Shown in pieces: positions 45,432 through 54,160 of a stretch of DNA of 64,000 nt. The translations under genes were made by a program, and so were the position numbers. Origin of the DNA: Flavipsychrobacter sp. (GTDB taxonomy: Bacteria > Bacteroidota > Bacteroidia > Chitinophagales > Chitinophagaceae); NCBI GenBank assembly GCA_016786665.1, contig JAEUVZ010000007.1, forward strand, positions 1-64,000, given 5' to 3'. Within the stretch, counting starts at the first letter, position 1. Each line of letters opens with the position of its first letter. Below the pieces are notes generated by a model, which saw only the letters and a list, made by a program, of their open reading frames with translations, did no database searches and had not been told where the DNA came from.

Positions 45432-45439
45432 CAAAACTA
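45432..45439 (-). promoter_or_regulatory. Candidate -7 box (TAGTTTTG) for the phosphatase-hisS pair
   Basis: Exact TAnnTTTG on the minus strand, 18 nt before ATG 45413. Confidence 0.45.
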
Positions 45440-45504
45440 TCTGATTTGGGGGCTTTTTTCAAATCCGCCTCTTTGCCTGAAAAAACTATTATTTTTACCC
45501 TTGC

Positions 45505-46629
45505 ATGCAGCCACACACACCTTGCAATATACTTACCATTGCACCATACCGCATCCTTCCGGCTATGGGGGGCGGACATGTGGCTATTACGCAGCTGCAC
45601 CATCACCTGGGCAAGCTCTGCCCCGACCATGTGGTGAGCACCCGTGACAACGACCCCGCTGATTCCCAGGCATTCGATTTGCTCCCTTTGTTCAGCACAG
45701 GCCCCTCCCGGTATATACCCTACGCTTACCAGCAAAAGCTGAAAGGCCTTGCCCGCCGCTACGATGTGCAGAATATCATTTGCGAGCATCCCTACATGGC
45801 GCTCTCGGCACACCGGCTGGCCCGTAGCCTGCACATACCCTGGTACCTGCGCGCGCACAATATAGAAAGCGAGCGCTTCCGCAGCCTGGGCAAGCCCTGG
45901 TGGCGGATACTGGCCCGGTACGAGCAATGGGCAATGGAGCGCGCCAGCGGCACGCTCTTCCTGACACAGGAAGACGCGGAATGGGCGCAGCAGCATTTTG
46001 CCATACCCGGGGAGCAATGCCACTTCCTGCCCTTTGGTACGGTTATGAACGCACATCCCGGCTCGCAGACCGCTGCCAGGAAATCGCTGGCTGAACTTTG
46101 GAACATTGATCCTTCCCGCACCTGGATATACTTCCTGGGAGCGCTGGCATACCGGCCCAACGAAGAAGCCGTGGAGTACATTATCAACGAAATTGCGCCC
46201 CGGCTCAGGCAGCAGGGTGGTAACTATCAATTGCTTATAGGCGGCAAGGGCCTCAGCGCCTCGCTGCAACAACAGGTAGCGCAAACGAGTGACATCCGCT
46301 ATGTGGGCTTTATCCCGGTCCTCGATGATTTCCTGAACGCCTGCGATGTGATGGTAAACCCGGTAATGAAAGGTGGGGGCGTAAAGACCAAAGCCGTGGA
46401 AGCGCTGGGCTACAACAAAATGGTGGTGAGCACCCGCAGCGGCGCAGCCGGACTGCTGCCTGCTCTCTGCGGCGATAACCTGCTGCTCTCCCACGACGAA
46501 GACTGGGATGGCTTCTGCGCGCACATCCGCAAGGCGGCAGCGCAGCGCAGCAATGTTCCGCAGGCCTTTTACGAAACCTACTACTGGGGTAATATCGCCC
46601 GGAAAGCAGTGTCGATTCTCAGCCGCTAG
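45505..46629 (+). CDS. Glycosyltransferase, GT-B fold (family 4-like)
   Basis: 374 aa. Typical GT-B layout: N-terminal Rossmann half (PYRILPAMGGGHVAITQLHHHLGKL, HNIESERFRSLGKPWWRILARYEQW) and C-terminal half with IYFLGALAYRPNEEAVEYII, LLIGGKG, IRYVGFIPVLDDFLNACDVMVNPVMKGGGVKTKAVEALGYNKMVVST, the nucleotide-sugar-binding segment with the acidic KAVEALGYNK helix. Donor and acceptor sugars are unknown. No signal peptide. The final CTAG is shared with the stop of the convergent DUF4159 gene. It could feed polysaccharide or LPS synthesis with the UDP-sugar enzymes elsewhere in the window, but this is unproven. Confidence 0.85.
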   Translation: MQPHTPCNILTIAPYRILPAMGGGHVAITQLHHHLGKLCPDHVVSTRDNDPADSQAFDLLPLFSTGPSRYIPYAYQQKLKGLARRYDVQNIICEHPYMALSAHRLARSLHIPWYLRAHNIESERFRSLGKPWWRILARYEQWAMERASGTLFLTQEDAEWAQQHFAIPGEQCHFLPFGTVMNAHPGSQTAARKSLAELWNIDPSRTWIYFLGALAYRPNEEAVEYIINEIAPRLRQQGGNYQLLIGGKGLSASLQQQVAQTSDIRYVGFIPVLDDFLNACDVMVNPVMKGGGVKTKAVEALGYNKMVVSTRSGAAGLLPALCGDNLLLSHDEDWDGFCAHIRKAAAQRSNVPQAFYETYYWGNIARKAVSILSR

Positions 46630-47294
46630 AGCGAGCTTCCCGTAAATACATACTGTATCATATTGGCACCCATCTGCAACGCCTTCAGGTGCTTCTCCGG
46701 GTCTTCCCGGTGTACTTCGGGGTCTTCCCAGCCATCACCCAGGTCGGTCTCCATGGTATAGAAGCATACCAGGCGGCCTTTGTATATCAGGCCATAGCCT
46801 TTCGGTGGCTTCTCATCGTGCTGGTGTATTTTGGGTACCCCGTTGGGGAACTTAAATTTCTGGTGATAAATGGGATGCGAGAAGGGGAGCTCTGTAAGGG
46901 TTAGCTCCGGGAATATTTTTTTGAGCGCGGGACGCACAAATTCGTCCAGGCCATAGTTGTCATCTATATGCAGAAATCCGCCCGACTCCAGGTACTTACG
47001 CAGGTTCTGCGCTTCCGCATCGGTAGGGGCCCAGCGTCCGTGTCCCGTCATGTGTACAAAAGGATAGTTGAACAGCTCGGGGCTGGCCGCGTCTACCTGC
47101 GCCTCCCGGGTGTCGAAGCTGGTGCGCAATTGCTGGTTGCAGAAGGCCGCCAGGTTCTTCAGCGCGGTAGGGTTGGCATACCAGTCGCCCCCACCGCTGT
47201 ATATCAGCAGCCCCAGGCGCATACTCTGCGCCTGCACATTGCCGGCCAGCAACACCAGGGCCAGCAGCATCATTGTTATCTTTCTATTCAGCAT
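46626..47294 (-). CDS. DUF4159 secreted protein
   Basis: 222 aa. Signal peptide (MLNRKITMMLLALVLLAGNVQAQ), then a single DUF4159 domain: GLLIYSGGGDWYANPTALKNLAAFCNQQL, FVHMTGHGRW, LRKYLESGGFLHIDDNYGLDEFVRPALKKIFPE, HPIYHQKF and YSLIYKGRLVCFYTMETDLGDGWED-like. The family resembles class-I glutamine-amidotransferase-like folds but its function is not established. The ATG overlaps the 3' end of rsmE by 11 bp. The stop codon is the reverse of the convergent glycosyltransferase stop (shared CTAG). Confidence 0.85.
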   Translation of the reverse strand: MLNRKITMMLLALVLLAGNVQAQSMRLGLLIYSGGGDWYANPTALKNLAAFCNQQLRTSFDTREAQVDAASPELFNYPFVHMTGHGRWAPTDAEAQNLRKYLESGGFLHIDDNYGLDEFVRPALKKIFPELTLTELPFSHPIYHQKFKFPNGVPKIHQHDEKPPKGYGLIYKGRLVCFYTMETDLGDGWEDPEVHREDPEKHLKALQMGANMIQYVFTGSSL

Positions 47295-48009
47295 GGTTTA
47301 TCATGTTAAAGTAGGCGCAGGCCGCCATAGCCGCCGTCTCGGTACGCAACCGTTGCCCGCCCAGCGATACCCCGGCAAATCCGTGGCCCTCGCACAGCAA
47401 TACTTCCTCTTCGGTAAAGTCCCCCTCGGGGCCTATCAGCAACAGGGCGCTTTTTCCTGGTTGCAGGGCCACCGGCAGCGGCGCCTTTTTCTTACCGGCT
47501 ATGCAGTGGGCCAGCAGCTTCTGTTCCACACCTGCGTATGTAGCGGCCAGCGTTGCCAGGGGCAGCGGCTGCGTAAGCTCCGGCAGATAATATTGCTGCG
47601 ATTGAAGCATAGCTGATACCAGTATATTTTTCCAGCGGTCGTAGCGCAGGTGTTCCTTCTCGGTGCGGGCGGTGCTGAGCGGTATAATGCTGCGCACTCC
47701 CAGTTCCGTCGCCTTTTCCAGCAGCCACTCGTTGCGGCTGGCGTTCTTGGTAAAGGCCACCCCCATATGCAGCAATAGTGCAGGCTCTTTGTGGAGCGCT
47801 ACACTATGTATCTGTACCGTACATTTCTTTTTGCCGGCTTCTGTTATTACCGCTTCCGCCGCACGGCCGCGGCCATCGCAGAGCAGCACCCGGTCGCCGG
47901 GCTGGCGGCGCAGCACCTGCACTATGTGGCGGGCGGCCTGCTCATCCAGCGGGGTAACAACTCCTTCGGCCAATTCACCCTCAAAATAAAATTGCGCTAA
48001 CGACGCCAT
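47284..48009 (-). CDS. rsmE: 16S rRNA (uracil1498-N3)-methyltransferase
   Basis: 241 aa. SPOUT-fold methyltransferase for m3U1498 in 16S rRNA, using SAM. N-terminal PUA-like segment, then NEWLLEKATELGVRSIIPLSTART, RWKNILVSAMLQSQQYYLPEL and the C-terminal knot LLIGPEGDFTEEEVLLCEGHGFAGVSLGGQRLRTETAAMAACAYF, the family signature for SAM binding. Cytoplasmic. Downstream DUF4159 overlaps it by 11 bp; the sigma factor lies 30 nt upstream on the same strand. Confidence 0.96.
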   Translation of the reverse strand: MASLAQFYFEGELAEGVVTPLDEQAARHIVQVLRRQPGDRVLLCDGRGRAAEAVITEAGKKKCTVQIHSVALHKEPALLLHMGVAFTKNASRNEWLLEKATELGVRSIIPLSTARTEKEHLRYDRWKNILVSAMLQSQQYYLPELTQPLPLATLAATYAGVEQKLLAHCIAGKKKAPLPVALQPGKSALLLIGPEGDFTEEEVLLCEGHGFAGVSLGGQRLRTETAAMAACAYFNMINHAE

Positions 48010-48039
48010 AAGGCGGCAAGTTAATTAAAAACGCGGCCA

Positions 48040-48624
48040 CTATCGCAATACCATCTGGTGGTCGGCTATCATCTTGCGCAGGTTTATCAGGCCGTAGCGC
48101 ATACGGCCCAGCGCCGTATTGATGCTTACCGAGGTGATATCGGCTATTTCCTTAAAGCTCATGTCGGCATACATGCGCAGCACTATTACCTCGCGCTGGT
48201 CTTCGGGCAGGCGCTCTATCAGCTGGCGCACGCCTGCGTTTACCTGGCGGCGTTCCATATTATCGGCGGGGCTGCCTACCGCCAGCGGAAGAATATCGGA
48301 AATGTCCCGGCCGTCGGCCAGGGTAACGGGTATGTCTTTCCGCGTTCGGCGAAAGTGGTCCATGCACAGGTTGTGCGCCACGCGTATCGCCCAGGGCAGA
48401 AACTTTCCCTGTTCGGCATACTTACCATCACGCATGGTTTTTATGATCTTCAGGAAGGCCTCCTGGAAGATGTCTTCAGCCGTGTACTTATCCTTTACCA
48501 GCATGTAGACGGCAGTGTAAATCTTGTCTTTGTGCCGGTAAATCAGCGGCTCCAGCGCGTCTTCGTTGCCGCCCGTAAAGGCTTGTATCAACTCCGCGTC
48601 CGATAGTTGGTGGGTGATTTGCAT
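48040..48624 (-). CDS. ECF-family RNA polymerase sigma factor
   Basis: 194 aa. Sigma-2 region about 10-80 (ALEPLIYRHKDKIYTAVYMLVKDKYTAEDIFQEAFLKIIKTM, FLPWAIRVAHNLCMDHFRR) and sigma-4 region about 135-190 with the helix-turn-helix LPEDQREVIVLRMYADMSFKEIADITSVSINTALGRMRYGL. No anti-sigma factor gene is adjacent. Binds core RNA polymerase to direct a regulon that the window does not reveal. Upstream is a 354-bp non-coding stretch. Confidence 0.93.
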   Translation of the reverse strand: MQITHQLSDAELIQAFTGGNEDALEPLIYRHKDKIYTAVYMLVKDKYTAEDIFQEAFLKIIKTMRDGKYAEQGKFLPWAIRVAHNLCMDHFRRTRKDIPVTLADGRDISDILPLAVGSPADNMERRQVNAGVRQLIERLPEDQREVIVLRMYADMSFKEIADITSVSINTALGRMRYGLINLRKMIADHQMVLR

Positions 48625-48978
48625 ATACTTCTACCTTTTTTAGATAACGTACAGTTACGCCATGCTATAAGTGTGTTTTAAAGTAGAAGTGTTCTGCTAT
48701 AAGCGGGTGCTTTATAAAATTTAGAAATCTAAAGTTAGGCTTTTCAGCACAGCACATGGCTGTTGCCGAAATGTTAAAACAATCTTTTTACCGTTTTATT
48801 GTGCAATATGCCAGTTATTTTCAAAAACCGGTATATGTTGCGTTCCAAAACCTGTAATTAAATTGTTTAGGTAAGGGTAAGACGTTGGGCATAGACCAAA
48901 CGTTAGGGTAGCCGGATAAATTTTTTTAGTTTCTATTTAACCGGAGTCCTTCTATGTTTACAAATTATAAAATGCGTA
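48625..48978. other. Long AT-rich intergenic region upstream of the sigma factor
   Basis: 354 bp between divergent genes. I see no strong hairpin or exact TAnnTTTG box. A TATGTTTA box (one mismatch) lies 20 nt before the plus-strand gene. A small 28-codon open frame at 48771-48857 is unsupported. Confidence 0.5.
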
Positions 48979-49362
48979 ATGAGCAAATTACCATCTATTC
49001 AGACACTTCTCTGGCTCGACTGTAGCGCAGCCTTCCTGGCGGCCGCTACGGTACTGGCGCTGCGCCCGGCCTTATCGCAGCTCTGTGGCCTTCCCGCATC
49101 GCTGCTGCTGGCGCAGGCGGTTATTACGCTGGGCTACGGGTGCTATTCCTTCACGCTGGCGGCCAGGCGGGTGTACCAGTGGCGATGGATACGTTTGCTG
49201 GCGGTAGCCAACCTGGCCTATGCCTCGCTTAGCCTGGCGCTGCTGCTTGGCACCTGGGGACAGACAAGCCCGGTGGGCAAGGCCTACTTTGCTGCGGAGG
49301 TGCTGTTCATTGCCACACTGGGTATGCTGGAGTATAGGCAGCGCACCTACCTGCCACGATAA
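48979..49362 (+). CDS. Small integral membrane protein, unknown
   Basis: 127 aa. Four predicted membrane segments: TLLWLDCSAAFLAAATVLAL, SLLLAQAVITLGYGCYSFTLA, WIRLLAVANLAYASLSLALLLG and AYFAAEVLFIATLGMLEYR. No family recognised with certainty. ATG 48979 is the first start without disrupting TM1. It has its own terminator and no operon partner. Short basic loops between helices (AARRVYQWRW) suggest cytoplasmic faces. Confidence 0.7.
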   Translation: MSKLPSIQTLLWLDCSAAFLAAATVLALRPALSQLCGLPASLLLAQAVITLGYGCYSFTLAARRVYQWRWIRLLAVANLAYASLSLALLLGTWGQTSPVGKAYFAAEVLFIATLGMLEYRQRTYLPR

Positions 49363-49391
49363 AGCCCTCCCGGACGAACCGGGAGGGCTTT
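49361..49391 (+). terminator. Intrinsic terminator after the small membrane protein
   Basis: Perfect 13-bp stem (49361-49373 with 49379-49391) ending in TTT. Confidence 0.88.
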
Positions 49392-49445
49392 CAAAAAAAC
49401 CAAATCAACTTAACCTATGAACCCTAAAATCTGCCTGTATGTATC

Positions 49446-49748
49446 TTAAAACCTACGCCTGTCTCTATCGTTCTTCTGCAGAAAGATCATCCTGTCCAGT
49501 TGCTTCTGCTTGCGCTCCAGCATTGCCCGCTCACGGTAGGTAACTACGCCGTCGGCTCGGGCACGCATCCAGTCGCGCTGCAGGTCTCTTTTCATCATAT
49601 TTATCTGCCGTATCTCCTGGTGCGTTAGTTGTCCGCTGCGGGCTCCGGCCACCATCCTGCGGTCACCACGGTGTACCGTTTGCGCACCTGCGTCCAGGCC
49701 AGTCAATAAGCATCCTGCTATTGCCACCATCATCATTATCTTCTTCAT
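49446..49748 (-). CDS. Small secreted Arg-rich helical protein, unknown
   Basis: 100 aa from ATG 49748. Signal peptide MKKIMMMVAIAGCLLTGLDAGAQ, then a mature part rich in Arg, Lys and Met: TVHRGDRRMVAGARSGQLTHQEIRQINMMKRDLQRDWMRARADGVVTYRERAMLERKQKQLDRMIFLQ, likely all helical. The two segments GQLTHQEIRQI and DGVVTYRERAML read as repeats of one helical unit. No known function recognised. Upstream ATGs in frame would move the signal peptide inside the protein and are rejected. Confidence 0.7.
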   Translation of the reverse strand: MKKIMMMVAIAGCLLTGLDAGAQTVHRGDRRMVAGARSGQLTHQEIRQINMMKRDLQRDWMRARADGVVTYRERAMLERKQKQLDRMIFLQKNDRDRRRF

Positions 49749-49846
49749 AATCTTCCGTTTTAGTTCGTGAATCATTCTTTGATAAGCATAATGCCAACGG
49801 CGTGCCAAACTCTTTGCAAAGGAATGTTAAACCAAGCGACGGCAAA

Positions 49847-49880
49847 AAATAAAGCCCCTTCGGGGGAAGGAGCTTTATTT
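49847..49880 (-). terminator. Hairpin downstream of the 50 kb barrel-like gene
   Basis: Outer stem 49847-49855 with 49872-49880, inner CCTT/AAGG, loop CGGGGG. Minus-strand run TTTATTTTTTG. It stands about 145 nt beyond the gene it would end. Confidence 0.65.
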
Positions 49881-50023
49881 GAATGTGACAACCCACTGCA
49901 TATTTGCTACTGTAAACCAAGACCGATTGCACCAGCCTCGGCGATGAACAAAAAAGATAAGGCAATCGTAAGTGCTTTTCGTACCAGCATAATAATCGTG
50001 TTGCTAAATAACATTTCGGTACA

Positions 50024-50662
50024 TTAAAAGTTAATCCCTAAGTGAATAACAAAATCGTATTGAATGTACGCTGCTCCGAAATATTTTCGTGCCCTAATGT
50101 TGCACCCGGTATTCAATCTGTTCTTAAAGAAATTATAATCGTAACTTAATTGAGGTACAATCCCCCAATAATTTGCAGCTTCAGTATAGTTGGGACCGGT
50201 CCAACCATGTTCTTCGGTATAGTAACGACTTTCTATACAACGATTCCAACCCCAACAATAGGAAAGACCCAGCCCTGCACTGAATACGTGTTGTTTCGAC
50301 CAATAGTGATTGTACGCGCTAAAAGCATCCACCATTTTGTAACCTATCCGCTCTATTACAGTTCCTCTTGTGGTATCATACCCGATACCATTATCTACAG
50401 GCTCCATCTTCTCAGCAAACCACGGTTTTCCCCAAACGGAAGCAACCCTCCATTGGCTATAGCCAATACTTACACTAATTTGCTTCAAAACTTTCCTTTC
50501 ATAATAAGCTCCAACGAAACTTGTCCGAAGATTGTGATTAAGTGCATAAACATTGTAACTACCACTATGCAGCTTCACAGAATTATTAAAGGTCTTCTGC
50601 GCATTAGCCTCGGCACTATATACCAACATCATCAATAGCCAACAGATCCGCAACAATTGCAT
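50024..50662 (-). CDS. Hypothetical outer-membrane barrel-like protein
   Basis: 212 aa. Signal peptide (MQLLRICWLLMMLVYSAEANAQ), then Tyr/Trp-rich alternating strands (VYALNHNLRTSFVGAYYERKVLKQISVSIGYSQWRVASVWG, AFSAYNHYWSKQHVFSAGLGLSYCWGW, YWGIVPQLSYDYNFFKNRLNTGCNIRARKYFGAAYIQYDFVIHLGINF) ending in F, the pattern of small outer-membrane barrels. No family recognised. The region appears noticeably more AT-rich than the neighbouring genes, hinting at acquisition or relaxed selection. A TAAGTTTG -7 box lies 16 nt upstream. Confidence 0.65.
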   Translation of the reverse strand: MQLLRICWLLMMLVYSAEANAQKTFNNSVKLHSGSYNVYALNHNLRTSFVGAYYERKVLKQISVSIGYSQWRVASVWGKPWFAEKMEPVDNGIGYDTTRGTVIERIGYKMVDAFSAYNHYWSKQHVFSAGLGLSYCWGWNRCIESRYYTEEHGWTGPNYTEAANYWGIVPQLSYDYNFFKNRLNTGCNIRARKYFGAAYIQYDFVIHLGINF

Positions 50663-50678
50663 AAGTATTTTGTTTTAA

Positions 50679-50686
50679 CAAACTTA
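50679..50686 (-). promoter_or_regulatory. Candidate -7 box (TAAGTTTG) for the barrel-like gene
   Basis: Exact TAnnTTTG on the minus strand, 16 nt before ATG 50662. Confidence 0.45.
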
Positions 50687-50861
50687 AACATATATGCAAC
50701 AAAGAACAACCGTCAAATGACGGAAGGAGACTCAAACTTCAATATTCTATATATTATAGTCTATTAAACCGTAGCCATTTGAGGGCGCGAGATACGATTA
50801 CAGAACGAATAAACAATTAAAAACAGCGCGGAAATATGGATAGAACCTCCCTAAAATCAGA

Positions 50862-50883
50862 GCTCCCCTTAGAAAAGGGGAGC
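50862..50883 (-). terminator. Hairpin after ftsZ
   Basis: 9-bp stem (50862-50870 with 50875-50883), AGAA loop. Only a weak T stretch follows on the minus strand; it may be a terminator or a dispersed CTCCCC/GGGGAG repeat. Confidence 0.5.
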
Positions 50884-50921
50884 CGTACGCAATATGAAAT
50901 TATAAACAAAAGAGACCGTAA

Positions 50922-52628
50922 TTAATCAGGCTTCTTACCATCCAGGAAGGTGTTGATGGTTTGTATTGAAGCCTGTACTTGTTGTTGCTCCGGGTTGGTT
51001 CCTACGCTGTAGCCGCTGTAGAAGTTATTGGTGGAAGCAACTGAGTTATCCAGGTTAATATTCTGGCGCATATAGGCCGGTATGTTCTCCAGCTCATCGC
51101 CCGATTCTGTTCCTTTAATGTTGAAGCTCATGCGGCGGAGGCGTTCAGCGCGGTCTTCCAGCGCCTTTTTTTGTTCTTCAAAGCGGCGCTTTTCTTCCAG
51201 CTCGTGCTCCGTGAGTACGTGGCCGCCAAAGGTTGCCTGGGGCTGCGGTTGCTCTTCTTTTATGAACATCTGCAGCGGCGCTACCTCTATGTTATCTTCT
51301 TCTTCAGCCAGTTCGCTCACTTCTGCCACGGGTTCCGGTTTTACCTCCGCTACCGCCTCGGGCTGCGCGGGGCTTGGCTCATCGGTTATCATGTTCAGCA
51401 CGAACACTTCCTTTTCTTCACGGGCGGGAGCGGGCTCCACGCTTACCGGGAATGCGGGCTTGGGGTCAAACGAAGGGTTGGGCGTTACTACCGGCGCTTC
51501 CACCAGCGTAGGCGCCATAGAGGCGCTTACCTCCGGGGCGGCTGACGGGGCGGGCACGGCAGGTGCCGCGTTCATCACCGTGTTTACCTGCGATTGCTCG
51601 CCACCGAGCGTTACGATGATTTTTTCCGGTTCGTTCGATTTCATGGGCTCCGGCGTAAACTCTTTGTGGTTAAAGCCGGTAGCTATGATGGTCACCGATA
51701 TTTTATCACCCAGGTTCGGGTCGTGGCCCATACCCAGTATTACATCGCAATTGTCGCCAGCCTGCTGTTGCACATAGGCCTGTATCGCTTCCGCTTCGTC
51801 CATGGTGTGCTCAAACTCACCCGCGGCCGAGTTGATGTTCAGCAGTATCCACTTGGCGCCGCGTATATCGCTGTCGTTCAGCAGGGGTGAGTTCAGGGCC
51901 TGTTCTACTGCGTGCAGCGCGCGGTTGTCACCACCTACTACAGCGTTGCCCAGTATGGCTACGCCGCCATTACGCATCACCGTGCATACGTCGGCAAAGT
52001 CAACGTTTATTTGCCCGGTTGTAGTAATTACATCGGTAATACACTTCGCGGCGGTGGCCAGTATATCATCAGCTTTCGCAAACGCCTGCGTGAATGGCAG
52101 GTTACCGAATTGCTGACGAAGTTTATCGTTGGAGATAATGAGTACCGTATCTACATGCTCGCGCATACGGTCTATGCCTTCCTGCGCTTGCTTCATGCGC
52201 TTACGGCCCTCGTAGGTGAATGGCATGGTAACAATACCCACGGTGAGTATACCCAGGTCGCGGCATATTTTAGCTACTACGGGTGCGCCACCGGTACCGG
52301 TACCACCGCCCATGCCTGCTGTTACAAAAGCCATACGGGTATTCACCTTCAGTATTTTAGAGATATCCTCGTTGCTTTCTTCGCTGGCCTGCTTGCCTAT
52401 TTCCGGGTTGGCACCGGCGCCCAGCCCCTGTGTCAGGTGCGGACCCAGTTGTATCTTATTAGGTACAGGGCTCAGTGCCAGCGCCTGCGAGTCTGTGTTG
52501 CATATTACAAAGTCAACGCCGTCAATGCCGAGGTTGTACATGTAGTTTACGGCATTACTTCCGCCGCCACCTACGCCTATCACCTTTATGATAGATGATT
52601 GATTCTTGGGAATTTCAAAATGTATCAT
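50922..52628 (-). CDS. ftsZ: Cell division protein FtsZ
   Basis: 568 aa tubulin homologue that forms the Z ring. GTP-binding signature GGGTGTGGAPVVA, NVDFADV, T7 loop region RGAKWILLNINSAAGEFEH and globular core to about residue 330. The long C-terminal linker (about 335-540) is acidic and Pro-rich with a charged coiled-coil-like stretch (EHELEEKRRFEEQKKALEDRAERLRR), then a conserved C-terminal tip NTFLDGKKPD that would contact FtsA. The length exceeds that of proteobacterial FtsZ (about 380) but is usual in Bacteroidota. Last gene of the dcw operon, 83 nt after ftsA. Confidence 0.98.
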   Translation of the reverse strand: MIHFEIPKNQSSIIKVIGVGGGGSNAVNYMYNLGIDGVDFVICNTDSQALALSPVPNKIQLGPHLTQGLGAGANPEIGKQASEESNEDISKILKVNTRMAFVTAGMGGGTGTGGAPVVAKICRDLGILTVGIVTMPFTYEGRKRMKQAQEGIDRMREHVDTVLIISNDKLRQQFGNLPFTQAFAKADDILATAAKCITDVITTTGQINVDFADVCTVMRNGGVAILGNAVVGGDNRALHAVEQALNSPLLNDSDIRGAKWILLNINSAAGEFEHTMDEAEAIQAYVQQQAGDNCDVILGMGHDPNLGDKISVTIIATGFNHKEFTPEPMKSNEPEKIIVTLGGEQSQVNTVMNAAPAVPAPSAAPEVSASMAPTLVEAPVVTPNPSFDPKPAFPVSVEPAPAREEKEVFVLNMITDEPSPAQPEAVAEVKPEPVAEVSELAEEEDNIEVAPLQMFIKEEQPQPQATFGGHVLTEHELEEKRRFEEQKKALEDRAERLRRMSFNIKGTESGDELENIPAYMRQNINLDNSVASTNNFYSGYSVGTNPEQQQVQASIQTINTFLDGKKPD

Positions 52629-52711
52629 ACTGCTTAATAATTGTGGGGGTTAGTAAATCAGATTTTTAAAAGTAGTTGTGAACTGGTTGTTTATTTTGTC
52701 TCTCTTGTTGC

Positions 52712-54139
52712 TTAATCAATAATTCTGTCTTCTTCCTCTTCTTCAAACAGGCGCATGAATTTTCCTTTCAGGCCATCGAACAGGTTGGTAAATTTTTTAG
52801 CGCGCAGGCCTTCTTTGCGCTTGCGCTCTTCTTCCGTCACCGGTTCTTCTTCTATTACGGGAGCGGCGTGCGCTGCAGGTGTTTCCGGCGTGCTGATCTT
52901 AGCCAGCGTCAGTGGCTCGTCAAAGCTGGTATGCACTATGTTACCACCTTCGCCCACAAAGCGCATACGGCCGTTCTCATAGTCGTAGTAACCACGTAGA
53001 ATGAGGCCGATACAGGTAGAGTACATCGGGTTCATCAGTTGGTCGGCGTGGCCGCCCGCCAGGTGCTCGTTGGGATAGCCGATACGCGCACCCAGCCCGG
53101 TAATGTATTCAGTGAGCTGTATAATATGCTTCAGCTGTGCGCCGCCACCGGTGAGGATGATGCCGCCATACAGCTTTTTATCCAGGTCTACCTGTTTCAG
53201 GTGATACACCACATAATCCATTATCTCCTGCATACGAGCCTGGATGATGTGCGCTAGGTTCTTCACCGATATTTCTTTGGGAGGCAGTCCGCGCAGCCCC
53301 GGTATGGTGATGTAAGCGTTCGCGTTCGCTTCATCGGCCAGTGCGGTACCAAACTGCACTTTCATCTGCTCTGCCTGGGCGCGCAATACACCCAGCCCGT
53401 TGCGGATATCGTTGGTGATGTTCACACCGGCGTAGGGTATTACCGCGGTATGCTTCAGTATCCCGTCAAAGAATACGGCCATATCGGTAGTACCGCCACC
53501 TATATCTACTATCGCCACGCCGGCTTCCAGGTCTTCATCGTTCATCACGGCCGCGGCTGAGGCCAGCGGCTGCAATACTAGGTCGCGGGTATTGAGCTGC
53601 GACTTATCTACACATCGCTTAATGTTGCGGATAGCATTACGGTCGCCGGTAATGATGTGGAAGTTGGCTCCTATCTTCACCCCACTCATACCTATCGGGT
53701 CCAGCACAGCGGGTGTGCTGTCTACGGTATAGTCCTGCGGTATTATGTCTATTATCTGGTCTCCGGCAGGTATATAAGTACGGTACTGGTCGCGCACCAG
53801 CAGGTCTATATCAGCCTTGTTTATTTCTTCTTCTATGTTGGTGCGCACACGGTCTCCTCGTGTTTGCAGGCTCTTGATGTGCTGGCCCGCTATCCCCACA
53901 TACACCTCTTTTATCTCCAGGTTAGGGTTCGATACCAGGCAGTTCTCTATGGCCTTTTCAATAGAGCGGATACACTGCTCTATATTCATGACCACCCCGT
54001 GGCTTACCCCGGCGGACTCCGCACGGCCAAACCCCAGGATCTCCAGCTTACCATATTCATTCTTACGGCCGGCGATAGCTACTACCTTGGTAGTACCAAT
54101 GTCCAGCCCTACAATGATTGGTTGTTCTTTCTTGTTCAT
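52712..54139 (-). CDS. ftsA: Cell division protein FtsA
   Basis: 475 aa actin-fold membrane tether for FtsZ. N-terminal phosphate loop VGLDIGTTKVVAIAG, the 1C domain, VDIGGGTTDMAVFFDG (second phosphate loop), LTGGGAQL (adenosine loop) and a C-terminal extension LRAKKFTNLFDGLKGKFMRLFEEEEED that contains an amphipathic membrane-targeting helix. The most upstream frame start is GTG 54151; ATG 54139 is preferred because it begins MNKKEQPIIVGLDIG and leaves a normal gap after ftsQ. In the dcw operon between ftsQ and ftsZ. Confidence 0.96.
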   Translation of the reverse strand: MNKKEQPIIVGLDIGTTKVVAIAGRKNEYGKLEILGFGRAESAGVSHGVVMNIEQCIRSIEKAIENCLVSNPNLEIKEVYVGIAGQHIKSLQTRGDRVRTNIEEEINKADIDLLVRDQYRTYIPAGDQIIDIIPQDYTVDSTPAVLDPIGMSGVKIGANFHIITGDRNAIRNIKRCVDKSQLNTRDLVLQPLASAAAVMNDEDLEAGVAIVDIGGGTTDMAVFFDGILKHTAVIPYAGVNITNDIRNGLGVLRAQAEQMKVQFGTALADEANANAYITIPGLRGLPPKEISVKNLAHIIQARMQEIMDYVVYHLKQVDLDKKLYGGIILTGGGAQLKHIIQLTEYITGLGARIGYPNEHLAGGHADQLMNPMYSTCIGLILRGYYDYENGRMRFVGEGGNIVHTSFDEPLTLAKISTPETPAAHAAPVIEEEPVTEEERKRKEGLRAKKFTNLFDGLKGKFMRLFEEEEEDRIID

Positions 54140-54160
54140 ATTTGCGTTCACTTTTGCAGG

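Noticed and set aside
45343-46524. A 393-codon open frame antisense to the glycosyltransferase
   Set aside because: It is a codon-usage shadow of the plus-strand gene, shows no family motif, and would cover two clearly coding genes.
48771-48857. A 28-codon open frame in the gap upstream of the sigma factor
   Set aside because: No ribosome-binding tract, no promoter box and no known peptide family.
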